DNA from: Dyadobacter bucti
Lineage (GTDB): Bacteria; Bacteroidota; Bacteroidia; Cytophagales; Spirosomataceae
Assembly (NCBI RefSeq): GCF_005869225.1
Contig: NZ_SWFP01000012.1
Span: 62,001 to 126,000, forward strand
Direction of reading: 5' to 3'
Length of the DNA stretch: 64,000 bases
Position numbers and translations under genes: made by a program. The notes beneath the pieces are model-generated. The model had not been told where the DNA came from, searched no databases, and saw nothing but the letters and a program-made list of their open reading frames with translations. Numbering within the stretch: position 1 is the stretch's first letter; every line of letters begins with the position of its first letter. Below are positions 42,386 through 51,154 of the stretch, in pieces.

Positions 42386-42943
42386 ATGTTACTATCATCT
42401 AAAATTATTTTACTTGTGGTCGTCATGCTTTTCATCATTATTCAGATGAGAAAGAATGATTTTCCTGATGAGATAAGGTCTAACCTTCAAGATTTGCTTC
42501 GGATTGCGAATAGAAATGGTATTCAAATTCAGGAGCTTGGCAAGGCGGTGGACTTGCTGCGTAAGGATTTTGCCTACAGCACCATGCATCTGGAAGATTT
42601 TAATGAGGAATACAAGCGATTTTTAAAGCATTTGAATACATACTACAAAGAATCCGCTAAGAGCCAACAAGTTAGCGAGCAGATACAAACCGATATTGAA
42701 ACGTTAAGTAGCCTGTTGAAGAATATGGATTTGACAAGAGAAAATTTACAAGGTATAACCAACTCTCATGAGAAAAGCATTGGTCAACTTGTTTCTGGTG
42801 CAGAATCTAATCTTAATGAAAGTATTGAGAGGGCTGAAAAATCCATGATCCGGATTCTAACTACTATAAAAGAGAATGCGAGATTGAATGTCAAGAACCA
42901 TTACACACTTGAAGAATTTGAGCGCGACTTAAACGGAAATTAA
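42386..42943 (+). CDS. Membrane-anchored coiled-coil protein
   Basis: This is a 185-residue protein with an N-terminal membrane anchor (residues about 4-20, SKIILLVVVMLFIII). A long heptad-rich helix covers most of the rest (residues 30-165), as in chemoreceptor-like or tethering proteins. No enzymatic motif is visible. It is the first gene of a tight three-gene operon of unknown function. Confidence 0.7.
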   Translation: MLLSSKIILLVVVMLFIIIQMRKNDFPDEIRSNLQDLLRIANRNGIQIQELGKAVDLLRKDFAYSTMHLEDFNEEYKRFLKHLNTYYKESAKSQQVSEQIQTDIETLSSLLKNMDLTRENLQGITNSHEKSIGQLVSGAESNLNESIERAEKSMIRILTTIKENARLNVKNHYTLEEFERDLNGN

Positions 42944-42945
42944 AT

Positions 42946-43317
42946 ATGAAAACCATTTTGTATTCACTTATGCTACTAGCCCTAGCCTTTGTATTAGTAA
43001 CTGAGCTGTTAAATTCTAAGACTTTGGTTAAACCAATACCCATTGGGCAAATGATTAGCAATGCGCCACTTTCTATTGTTAAATCAGATAGTGTAAAGGC
43101 GGCTATTTTAGAAAAAATCCACATTCCTAAAACAAAACTTAGTGATGAGCAGTTTCTATTGATTTATAAAAATGTTGATGGTGAAGTTTGGAAGATAGAG
43201 AACTCGCTACCCTTTTGGGGTGCGGGAGAAAAAAATGATTCTGTATGGGTATATTTTTCTAACGTTAACAGGAAGAATGGTTATGTTTCATACTCAGACG
43301 TAAAACCGATGAAGTAG
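42946..43317 (+). CDS. Anchored or exported protein of unknown function
   Basis: This 123-residue protein has an N-terminal hydrophobic segment (residues 5-19) and a soluble C-terminal domain of about 80 residues with NVDGEVWKIENSLPFWGAGE and a final beta-like YVSYSDVK. It starts two bases after the preceding stop. No family is recognised. The C-terminal domain may face the periplasm. Confidence 0.65.
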   Translation: MKTILYSLMLLALAFVLVTELLNSKTLVKPIPIGQMISNAPLSIVKSDSVKAAILEKIHIPKTKLSDEQFLLIYKNVDGEVWKIENSLPFWGAGEKNDSVWVYFSNVNRKNGYVSYSDVKPMK

Positions 43318-43319
43318 AC

Positions 43320-43520
43320 ATGAATACTCAAATCACTCACGGAGAACAGTTTTTAGCCTTCTCCGCTATCCGAAATCATTACAATGGCATCATTATTCTA
43401 AGTGTAAAGGATTTATTTACATGTAACAGAATTTGCGATTTGTACGCTGCAAACAAGAAAGTGCCGGATGACCTGTATCATGAATTTAAAGCGATCGTTA
43501 CAGAACATAATGTCAACTAA
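43320..43520 (+). CDS. Small cytosolic protein of unknown function
   Basis: This is a 66-residue protein with no signal or membrane segment and two cysteines (FTCNRICDLY). It starts two bases after the upstream stop, so it is part of the same three-gene operon. No family is recognised. Confidence 0.55.
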   Translation: MNTQITHGEQFLAFSAIRNHYNGIIILSVKDLFTCNRICDLYAANKKVPDDLYHEFKAIVTEHNVN

Positions 43521-43634
43521 GAGTATGATATGACATGTTAGAAATCTACTTGCATATCATGAGAGTTGGCTTATCAAAGCAGAGGCTGCTTTCCATAGAT
43601 TAATCTTTGAATGTTAGATATGATACCGAAATTC

Positions 43635-43659
43635 GGTTGTCGGGAATACTACATGTAAG
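43635..43659 (+). repeat. 25-bp boundary repeat, copy 4
   Basis: Core GTCGGGAATACTACATG lies between the end of the three-gene operon and the 3' end of the LexA-like gene. It is the left border of the mutasome cassette, whose right border holds copies 5 and 6. Confidence 0.8.
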
Positions 43660-43715
43660 TTCACGGGGCAAATGAGGCTGCTTCAAATTGATAGGGCCAT
43701 ATTCACTTATGACTT

Positions 43716-44540
43716 TCATAAAGAGCTTCCAACTTTTTCTTCCACAACCTTCATTCGCTCCAATATTTCGTTAACTGTCTGGGCAATGTGGTGCATTTGT
43801 GAAACAGGCTCTGGCAGGTCTTTGGACTGATAGCTATGGTATTTCCAGATTTCCAACACGTCACTGGCCACAACCTGATAAGGCTCATACAATGGGTTGA
43901 GTGATTCTAAAAGCACTGTTTTATTAACCGGATCAACAGTGAGCCTTTTGAAGACAAAATCCTGCTCCCCGCGCAGCATGGCAATGCATAGTATGCCTGG
44001 TTTTAACTGTGTCCAGTCTTCCACAAACTTACAAATCACATCAGATCCTTCCGGAAGTGGCAGCATGGAATCACCAATCGTAGGAAACATCCGGAAGGTG
44101 CCGCCAGCAGGAAGGTTAGGCATAGAAAACTTGGGTAGCTTGGCAATGAAGTCTGGGTCAGCATACCCATGACGATAGCCCGCCTTGGCCTTGATGGGTA
44201 CATACTCGACATTTTCTTTACTTGTCTGATCAGTTGAAATAGCCAGTACCCGCAAATTGCTGCCGGTAATGTAAACATCACTTCCAGACTCCAATTCTCG
44301 AAGCTTCAACTCTGAGATTTTCGTAAGGTCAACCCGGAAAAGCGTGTCAATGCTGATATGAAAGAAATCTGAAAATTTCATCAGGTCAGCTGCGGTCGGG
44401 TTTTCTGTCCTTCCTGCTTCAAGGGAAGCCAGTTTAACACGGGTTAAACCAAGCTTTTGTGAAAAATCTTCCTGGGTCAACCGCTTGCGGTCACGCAGGA
44501 AACGGATGTTAGTGTGGAAAAAAAGTTTTGCGCTTGTCAT
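43716..44540 (-). CDS. XRE-S24 LexA-like autocleaving repressor
   Basis: This 274-residue protein has an N-terminal XRE helix-turn-helix (residues about 12-66: LTQEDFSQKLGLTRVKLASL) and a C-terminal S24/LexA-type peptidase. The catalytic serine is in GDSM (S158) and the lysine in FVFKRL (K198). A likely Ala-Gly cleavage site lies at residues 120-121 (KAGY). It is divergent from imuA with a 70-bp operator region, so it probably represses the mutasome until RecA-stimulated self-cleavage. It is distinct from LexA in its XRE-type DNA-binding domain. Confidence 0.88.
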   Translation of the reverse strand: MTSAKLFFHTNIRFLRDRKRLTQEDFSQKLGLTRVKLASLEAGRTENPTAADLMKFSDFFHISIDTLFRVDLTKISELKLRELESGSDVYITGSNLRVLAISTDQTSKENVEYVPIKAKAGYRHGYADPDFIAKLPKFSMPNLPAGGTFRMFPTIGDSMLPLPEGSDVICKFVEDWTQLKPGILCIAMLRGEQDFVFKRLTVDPVNKTVLLESLNPLYEPYQVVASDVLEIWKYHSYQSKDLPEPVSQMHHIAQTVNEILERMKVVEEKVGSSL

Positions 44541-44610
44541 GGCATAATGTTATTATTGAAATCACAACTTTGTTATTAATAATATCAAAGCTAATAATAA
44601 ATGCTATGAT
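44541..44610. promoter_or_regulatory. Divergent operator region of the mutasome
   Basis: The 70-bp gap holds GTTATTATTG near the repressor start, the palindrome TTATTAATAA in the centre and GCTAATAATAA near imuA, which is an inverted version of the first. These spaced TTATTA-type half-sites are the likely binding sites of the LexA-like repressor. Confidence 0.55.
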
Positions 44611-45348
44611 ATGGAAACTGCAACTGATAAGAATGAGCTGATAACCAGGCTGAGAGCTGAAATCCTTTCCTTGCAGGGCATGCGTGTGGCTTCACACCAT
44701 AAACAGATGGGGACAGGATTGGGGCCAATCCAGGATGCGTTTCCCCAGGGGGCATTTCCAGTTGGGGCTATGCATGAATTTATCAGTACGGACCAGGGAC
44801 AATCCGCAGCAACGAGCGGTTTTATGGCTGCGCTTGCAGGTTTCCTAATGAAGCAGGATGGTATCTGCCTTTGGGTCGGGATGCAAAGGACTGTTTTTCC
44901 ACCAGCTTTAAGCTTCTTTGGGCTAGCACCGGAAAGGGTCATATTTATTGACGTCAAAAAGGAGCGTGACTTGCTCTGGATGATTGAGGAAGGGCTTCGT
45001 TGCCAGGCACTTTCAGCAGTAGTTGGCCAGGTACAGGAAATTGGGCTAACCGCATCCCGACGGCTTCAACTTGCCTGTGAGCAGAGTAGGGTGACCGGCC
45101 TTTTGCATAGGATAAATCCACGCAGTATGAATCCAGTTGCCGCCGTCTGCCGGTGGCAAATTAGCCCACTCCCGACAGAGGGGCAAAACGAGCTTCCAGG
45201 TGTCGGGCATCCCCGCTGGAATGTGCAGCTGCTAAAAATCCGCAACGGCCAGCCAGGCAGCTGGCAGGTAGAATGGCAAAATCAGAATTTGAAATCCATT
45301 ATAACGCAGGATAGCCAGGATAAGGGCGAGCTGCTTCAAGTAGGGTAG
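44611..45348 (+). CDS. imuA: ImuA-like RecA-related mutasome protein
   Basis: This 245-residue protein resembles the RecA-related ImuA family: GLGPIQDAFPQGAFPVGAMHEF, seen here as GAFPVGAMHEF, then ICLWVGMQRTVFPPALSFFG and LACEQSRVTGLLHR. Walker A is not canonical. ImuA recruits the other mutasome parts during translesion synthesis. It overlaps none of its neighbours but is three bases from imuB, the usual imuA-imuB-dnaE2 order. Confidence 0.88.
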   Translation: METATDKNELITRLRAEILSLQGMRVASHHKQMGTGLGPIQDAFPQGAFPVGAMHEFISTDQGQSAATSGFMAALAGFLMKQDGICLWVGMQRTVFPPALSFFGLAPERVIFIDVKKERDLLWMIEEGLRCQALSAVVGQVQEIGLTASRRLQLACEQSRVTGLLHRINPRSMNPVAAVCRWQISPLPTEGQNELPGVGHPRWNVQLLKIRNGQPGSWQVEWQNQNLKSIITQDSQDKGELLQVG

Positions 45349-45350
45349 GT

Positions 45351-46850
45351 ATGGCGCGCTATGTATCCATATGGTTCCCTCATTTAACCACAGACCGGCT
45401 TGTGTTAAAACGGCCTGAGCTGGCAGGTACTCCTTTTGTTTTGGCTGCGCCCAGCCGCGGACGTGTTGTAGTGAAAGCAGCTAGCGCACAGGCCCGGGGC
45501 TGCGGAATCATGGAAGGCATGGTTGTGGCAGATGCCCGTGCTGTTCTGCCCTCGTTGGAGGTGATCGAAGACGATGCAGAGCTGGCAGAAAAACTTCTGA
45601 ATGCACTTGCAAAATGGACGCTACGCTACACGCCACTTGCAGGGATTGATCTTGATGACGGTTTGATTTTAGATGCAACCGGCTGCACGCATTTATGGGG
45701 TGGTGAGATGGCTTACCTGAAAGATATCGTCGCCCGCTTGAAAGGCAGTGGTTATGATGCGCGCGCGGCCATGGCAGATACGATAGCCACCGCGTGGGCT
45801 GTTTGCCGGTACGGTAAATCCGAGCGTATCGTTGCGCCTGGCGCACAGCTTGATGCACTACAAGCCTTACCGCCTATGGCGCTGCGCTTAGAGCAGATTA
45901 CCATCGAAAAGATGTATAAGCTTGGGTTTTATCAGATAAAAAGCTTTGTGTATATAGCGCCATCTGTGCTTAGACGGCGTTTTGGGCAGGCGCTTTTAGA
46001 CCGGCTAGGGCAGGCGCTTGGCCATGTCCATGAAGCCTTCGAGCCAATCCAACCACCTGAGCCATTTACTGAGCGATTGCCTTGCCTGGAACCCATTCGC
46101 ACCGCACCGGGCATCGAGATTGCCATGCAAAAGCTGCTGGAAATGCTGTGCAGCCGGCTTGCCAAAGAAGGGCAGGGGGTACGCAAAGCAGTACTGAAAT
46201 GCTACCGGATTGACGGTGAAATGCAGCAGGTGGAGATTGGCACCAGCTTTGCCAGTTGCAGTGCAGGACACTTGTTCAAACTCTTTGAGTTAAAAATCCC
46301 AACCATTGAACCGGCATTGGGCATTGAGCTTTTTGTATTGGAGGCACCGATAGTAGAACCGCTTGGAGAGCAGCAAGACCAGCTCTTTAATTTAGGTGCG
46401 GCAAACAAATGGGTGGAAATTGCAGAGCTCCTTGACCGCCTTGTTGCAAGGGCGGGCCCTGACATCAGCCATCGCTACCTACCCGCCCAGCACTACTGGC
46501 CAGAGCGCTGCACCATTGAAGCGGCCACTTTAAAAGAGCAACCGCAGACTCCCTGGCGCATTGACCGGCCCCGGCCCGTGCATTTGCTACCAGAACCCCA
46601 GAGGGTAGAAGTCTCAGCCCCCGTTCCGGATTACCCGCCCATGCTTTTCCGCTATCAGGGAGAAGTCCACAAGATAAAAAGGGCAGATGGTCCCGAGCGA
46701 ATTGAACAGGAATGGTGGATACAGGAAGGTTTGCACCGCGATTACTATACAGTCGAAGATGAAGCAGGGGCCAGGTTCTGGATATTCCGGCTCGGCCACT
46801 ACCAGGATGACAACAAGCCCGAGTGGTTCATACACGGATATTTTGCATAA
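45351..46850 (+). CDS. imuB: ImuB, catalytically inactive Y-family polymerase
   Basis: This is a 499-residue UmuC/DinB-type protein. The fold is visible as VSIWFPHLTTDRLVL at the start, RGRVVVKAASAQARGCGI, and IDLDDGLILDATGCTHLWGG. The acidic residue normally present in the first metal-binding loop (DxD-like, beginning of the palm) is absent (SIWFPHL), as is usual for ImuB. It acts as the hub that links DnaE2 to the sliding clamp. No clear clamp-binding motif was located by eye. Confidence 0.92.
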   Translation: MARYVSIWFPHLTTDRLVLKRPELAGTPFVLAAPSRGRVVVKAASAQARGCGIMEGMVVADARAVLPSLEVIEDDAELAEKLLNALAKWTLRYTPLAGIDLDDGLILDATGCTHLWGGEMAYLKDIVARLKGSGYDARAAMADTIATAWAVCRYGKSERIVAPGAQLDALQALPPMALRLEQITIEKMYKLGFYQIKSFVYIAPSVLRRRFGQALLDRLGQALGHVHEAFEPIQPPEPFTERLPCLEPIRTAPGIEIAMQKLLEMLCSRLAKEGQGVRKAVLKCYRIDGEMQQVEIGTSFASCSAGHLFKLFELKIPTIEPALGIELFVLEAPIVEPLGEQQDQLFNLGAANKWVEIAELLDRLVARAGPDISHRYLPAQHYWPERCTIEAATLKEQPQTPWRIDRPRPVHLLPEPQRVEVSAPVPDYPPMLFRYQGEVHKIKRADGPERIEQEWWIQEGLHRDYYTVEDEAGARFWIFRLGHYQDDNKPEWFIHGYFA

Positions 46851-46869
46851 GTCTTAAACAAATCCAGGC

Positions 46870-49800
46870 ATGGCTTATACCGAATTACAGGTAACGACAA
46901 ATTTCAGTTTTCTCAGGGGTGGCTCACATCCTGAGGAACTTGTGGAGTATGCATGCGCAATTGGCTACAAGAAAATAGCCATCACCGACCGCAACACGTT
47001 GGCTGGGATCGTGCGTGCACATGCTGCGGCGCGTGGAAAGGATATTCAGATCATCCCTGCAGCGCGGCTTGATTTGATCGACGGCCCAAGCCTTCTTGCA
47101 TACCCAACAGATAAGGGCGCTTACGGGCGCCTGTCGGGGCTTCTTTCAACGGGGAACCTGCGGACCGAGAAAGGCAAATGCGCACTTTTCCGAAGGGATG
47201 TATACGCGCATAGCGAAGGGATCATTTTCATTGCTGTTGCACCAGATGAGCTCAATACAGAATTTGATTTTGAACCTGGCTTTGAAAGGGCGCTTAAAGA
47301 TTATCGGGATGCCCTGGGTGATCAGCTTTACATTTCGGCCAGCCGGGGTTACCTGGGCAATGATGCCAAAAAACTTTACCGCCTTTCACAAATCGCTGAC
47401 CGGCTTGGTATCCCGCTTGTAGCCACTAACGATGTGCACTATCACCATTCCGAGCGGCGGCAGTTACAGGATATTTTGACCTGTATCCGTGAAAAGTGTA
47501 CGATCTATAACGCTGGCTTTTTGCTGCACCAAAATGCTGAGCGGTACCTAAAACCAGAGAAAGAGATGTTGCGCCTGTTCAGGGCATATCCCGATGCAGT
47601 ACGCCGTAGCCAGCAGATTGCTGATGCCTGCCAGTTTACGCTTGATAGTTTGAAATACGTATATCCGGAAGAGATCACCAGTGAAGGCCGAAGCCCACAA
47701 GAAGAACTCACCTATCTGGCATGGAAAGGTGCCAGGGATTTCTACGGTGATCCACTGCCCGAAAAAGTAGTAAATGCCATTAACCATGAAATGAAATTTA
47801 TTAAAGAGATGGATTATGCGGCCTATTTTTTGACTGTATATGATATTGTGCGGTTTGCGCGGCAGAAAGGTATATTATGCCAGGGGCGGGGCTCGGCTGC
47901 CAATTCGACGGTCTGTTTCTGTTTGGGCATTACCAGTGTTGATCCGACCAAATTTGATTTGTTGTTTGAGCGGTTTATATCATCGGCGCGGAATGAGCCC
48001 CCAGATATCGACGTAGACTTTGAGCATGAGCGGCGCGAAGAAGTCATCCAGTACATTTATGAAAAGTATGGACGGGACCGGTCTGCGATCGTCGCCACTG
48101 TGACCCAGCAGCACCAGAAAGGGGCGATCCGTGATGTGGCCAAAGCGATGGGTATGTCTGTCGATGCCATTAACCGGCTCTCTGGCTCAATTTGGGAGTT
48201 TACCGACGAATGGTTTGAAGGTAAGCGCATCACTGAGCAGGGCTTTAATGCCGACGACCCGCATCTTGTCAAAGTGCTGGACTTAACACGTCAGTTTATG
48301 GGCTTTCCGCGCCAGCTGGGCCAACATACGGGCGGCTTTGTGATCACCCAAGGAAAGATCACAGATCTTTGCCCGATCCTAAACGCTCGAATGCCGGGCC
48401 GTACCAACATTGAATGGAACAAGGACGATATCGATACGCTTGGTTTTCTGAAAATTGATGTCTTGGCGCTAGGGATGCTGACCTGCATCCGGAAAGCGTT
48501 TGATTTGGCCAAGGAGCATTACGGCCTTTCGCTAACACTAGCTAATGTGCCGCAGGATGATCCGGTAGTATATGATATGATCGGTCACGCAGATACGATT
48601 GGCGTGTTCCAGATCGAAAGCCGCGCGCAGCAGTCGATGCTACCACGCATGAAGCCCAAAGATTTTTATGACCTGGTCATTGAGGTCGCCATTGTTAGGC
48701 CAGGGCCCATTCAAGGGGATATGGTGCACCCGTATTTGCGACGCCGGAATGGTGAAGAAGCTGTCGAGTATCCTTCCAAAGAGCTGGAAGCAATCCTGGG
48801 CCGAACGTTGGGCGTACCGCTGTTCCAGGAGCAGGCGATGAAAATCGCCATCGTTGCCGCCGGCTTTACGCCGGCAGAAGCCGACAAGCTACGGCGCAGC
48901 ATGGCAACTTTTAAACTATCCGGGATGGTGTCGCAATTTGAAAAGAAGCTGATCGATGGTATGACTTCACGCGGCTACTCGGAAGATTATGCTAAAAGGA
49001 TCTTCCGGCAGCTCGAAGGCTTTGGAAGCTACGGGTTTCCTGAAAGCCATGCGGCCAGTTTCGCCCTTCTTGTATATGTTTCCTGCTGGCTTAAATGCTA
49101 TTACCCAGATGTTTTTGCTGCTGCGCTGCTGAATAGTATGCCCATGGGTTTTTATCAGCCTGCCCAAATTATTATTGATGCCCGAAAGCATGGGGTCGTT
49201 GTAAAGCCGGTTGACGTGAATTTGTCTTTTTGGGACAACATGCTGGAAGTAGCCGAAGGGAAATACAAAGTGATCAGGCTTGGCTTCCGGCAGGTAAAAG
49301 GAATCAGGCAAGATGAAATGGAACTGCTTGTTGCGGCAAGATCTCACCCTTATGCATCTATCCATCTGGTCCGTGATGCTGGCGTCTCCCAAAGTGCCAT
49401 TGAAAAGCTTGCTGATGCGGATGCATTCGGTACCATGGGGCTTGACCGCAGGCGGGCGATGTGGGAAGCGACTGCGCTTGCAGACCGGCCGTTTGGGCTT
49501 TTTACTGGTCAGCAGTCGCAAAGCGCATTTGAGCAACCGGTCGAGCTTCCTAAGCTGACGCCTGCTGAGCATGTTGTCCAGGATTATGCTTCCACTTCAC
49601 TTTCGCTTAAAGCGCACCCGGTAAGCTTCGTGCGGCAGCAGCTTTCCGCCAAACGCGTGGTTGCAACCCAGGATCTTTACAGCCGCAAAGCGGGCACCAT
49701 TGTCCGGGTAGCAGGCTTGGTGCTCGTCAGGCAGAGACCGGGGACAGCGGGCGGGGTTTGCTTCATCACCATCGAGGACGAGACCGGAGTAGCCAATTTG

Positions 49801-50103
49801 GTCGTCTTTCAACACCTTTTTGAAAAGTACCGCAAAGAGATTTTGCGTGCGCGACTTTTGATGGTCGAAGGCAAGTTGCAGATCGAAGGTGAAGTCGTGC
49901 ATGTGATCGTTCGTCACTGCTATGATGCATCACCACTGCTTCGCGAGCTCAATGCGGCCAGCGGCGCAGATCCCGACGTGCAAACACTTTCACGTGCAGA
50001 TGAAAAAGATGAATACGCATCTGCGGCAGTAAACAAAAAAACGCAGGTAAGAAAGAAAGACGTCCAACTGGAAATCTTCCCATCGGGGCGGAATTTCAAA
50101 TAA
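46870..50103 (+). CDS. dnaE2: Error-prone DNA polymerase DnaE2 (ImuC)
   Basis: This 1077-residue C-family polymerase has an N-terminal PHP domain (FSFLRGGSHPEELVEYA, ITDRNTLAG) and polymerase active-site aspartates in PPDIDVDFEHERR near residue 378. Finger and thumb segments include GRGSAANSTVCFCLGIT and RPGPIQGDMVHPY, and a C-terminal OB fold (VRVAGLVLVRQRPGTAGG) lies near residue 945. It is of DnaE2 and not replicative DnaE length and lies in the imuA-imuB operon. It performs SOS mutagenic translesion synthesis. Confidence 0.95.
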   Translation: MAYTELQVTTNFSFLRGGSHPEELVEYACAIGYKKIAITDRNTLAGIVRAHAAARGKDIQIIPAARLDLIDGPSLLAYPTDKGAYGRLSGLLSTGNLRTEKGKCALFRRDVYAHSEGIIFIAVAPDELNTEFDFEPGFERALKDYRDALGDQLYISASRGYLGNDAKKLYRLSQIADRLGIPLVATNDVHYHHSERRQLQDILTCIREKCTIYNAGFLLHQNAERYLKPEKEMLRLFRAYPDAVRRSQQIADACQFTLDSLKYVYPEEITSEGRSPQEELTYLAWKGARDFYGDPLPEKVVNAINHEMKFIKEMDYAAYFLTVYDIVRFARQKGILCQGRGSAANSTVCFCLGITSVDPTKFDLLFERFISSARNEPPDIDVDFEHERREEVIQYIYEKYGRDRSAIVATVTQQHQKGAIRDVAKAMGMSVDAINRLSGSIWEFTDEWFEGKRITEQGFNADDPHLVKVLDLTRQFMGFPRQLGQHTGGFVITQGKITDLCPILNARMPGRTNIEWNKDDIDTLGFLKIDVLALGMLTCIRKAFDLAKEHYGLSLTLANVPQDDPVVYDMIGHADTIGVFQIESRAQQSMLPRMKPKDFYDLVIEVAIVRPGPIQGDMVHPYLRRRNGEEAVEYPSKELEAILGRTLGVPLFQEQAMKIAIVAAGFTPAEADKLRRSMATFKLSGMVSQFEKKLIDGMTSRGYSEDYAKRIFRQLEGFGSYGFPESHAASFALLVYVSCWLKCYYPDVFAAALLNSMPMGFYQPAQIIIDARKHGVVVKPVDVNLSFWDNMLEVAEGKYKVIRLGFRQVKGIRQDEMELLVAARSHPYASIHLVRDAGVSQSAIEKLADADAFGTMGLDRRRAMWEATALADRPFGLFTGQQSQSAFEQPVELPKLTPAEHVVQDYASTSLSLKAHPVSFVRQQLSAKRVVATQDLYSRKAGTIVRVAGLVLVRQRPGTAGGVCFITIEDETGVANLVVFQHLFEKYRKEILRARLLMVEGKLQIEGEVVHVIVRHCYDASPLLRELNAASGADPDVQTLSRADEKDEYASAAVNKKTQVRKKDVQLEIFPSGRNFK

Positions 50104-50115
50104 ACAGACCAGTGT

Positions 50116-50592
50116 ATGACTGCATCTTATAACCCATTTTTAGTACTGGATATGCCTTATCTCAAAGCGCTGCTTAGAAGCGGAAAATACTTTATCGTCC
50201 TACAACGCTTTAATTGGTCTGGCTTGCCAAAAGGCCAGGCTTTTATAGCGACTCCTTATCAAGATCGGAACGCCGCGCAAAAACACGCAACGAAGCTGAC
50301 TGCCCAAGAAGGGCGAATGCTGGACGTGCGTACTGAGCATGATAAGTTTAGCAAGCTCTTCAATGACCCTAGGTATGTTGTTTTTGTTAGCAAGTTTAAA
50401 GAAGGAGATTGGCAATCGAGAGTTATAAAGCACTACCAAAAGAATATTCACTCTTTTCTAACTGCTAACACTGGTATTGCGCCAGATGAAAAGACCAACA
50501 TTGAGCTAACCTTTGAGGACGGGCACCTAATGGCCCATGTCATATCAAATGGGGAGCAGTATCATTGGGAGGCTTGCAAGCTGATTGAGTAA
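50116..50592 (+). CDS. Unknown protein at the end of the mutasome operon
   Basis: This is a 158-residue soluble protein with mixed alpha/beta composition (YFIVLQRFNWSGLPKGQAF, VVFVSKFKEGDWQSRVIKHY). It starts 12 bases after dnaE2 in the same direction, before the right-border repeats, so it belongs to the cassette. No family is recognised. It could be an additional mutasome factor. Confidence 0.65.
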   Translation: MTASYNPFLVLDMPYLKALLRSGKYFIVLQRFNWSGLPKGQAFIATPYQDRNAAQKHATKLTAQEGRMLDVRTEHDKFSKLFNDPRYVVFVSKFKEGDWQSRVIKHYQKNIHSFLTANTGIAPDEKTNIELTFEDGHLMAHVISNGEQYHWEACKLIE

Positions 50593-51154
50593 TATACAGG
50601 CAGCATCTAATCAAATTTCATGTGAGCGATTTCGGTTGTCGAGAATGCTACATGTAAAGTCTGTCGGAGTTGTATAGACTCAGGATGCATTTAAGCTGCA
50701 TAACAGAGCTGTATAATGGGGATGGTCAGTAGAGTTGCATTGGTTGAACAATTTGGTTGTCGCGAATACTACATGTAAGGTTTTCCAGAAAGTCGACCGC
50801 TTCCCTGGTAGCAGCTGATCCACGTTAACAAGTTGAAGTTGAAATTGTCTCTTCGCATGCAAAAAGCGGACATAGAGTGCGCAGAAACCGTGGTTTTTTT
50901 GCGAATTCATCTGCATGGAAATATCAGTAATAAATGGGTCACATGGGCCGCAAGAGCCCTATTGGGTTCACTAATTGAAAATGGTTCCACCTTAAACTGT
51001 ACTTTATGACAATGACTCGTTCTAAAAACGGACGTTCATTCTGCATCTTTGATTGACGGGATGCTCATAAGTTCAAATAGGCCACTTCCCGTATATGCAA
51101 TTACGTTGATATAGTATTTTAGGATTTGATGAAACACGAACATATCAACTGATC
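50593..51154. other. Gene-free stretch with boundary repeats 5 and 6
   Basis: Two copies of the 25-bp repeat lie at 50634-50658 (two variant bases, GAATGCTACATG) and 50755-50779, 121 bp apart. The first is only 41 bp after the last mutasome gene. The rest shows no convincing gene. Promoter elements for the DUF892 gene presumably lie near 51100-51150. Confidence 0.65.

Noticed and set aside
45508..46465. Long minus-strand frames inside imuB and dnaE2
   Set aside because: They are shadows of strongly supported plus-strand genes in GC-richer sequence.
30430..50779. 25-bp repeats as integron attC sites or promoters
   Set aside because: No RYYYAAC/GTTRRRY pair or imperfect palindrome is visible, no integrase is present, and one copy lies between convergent genes.
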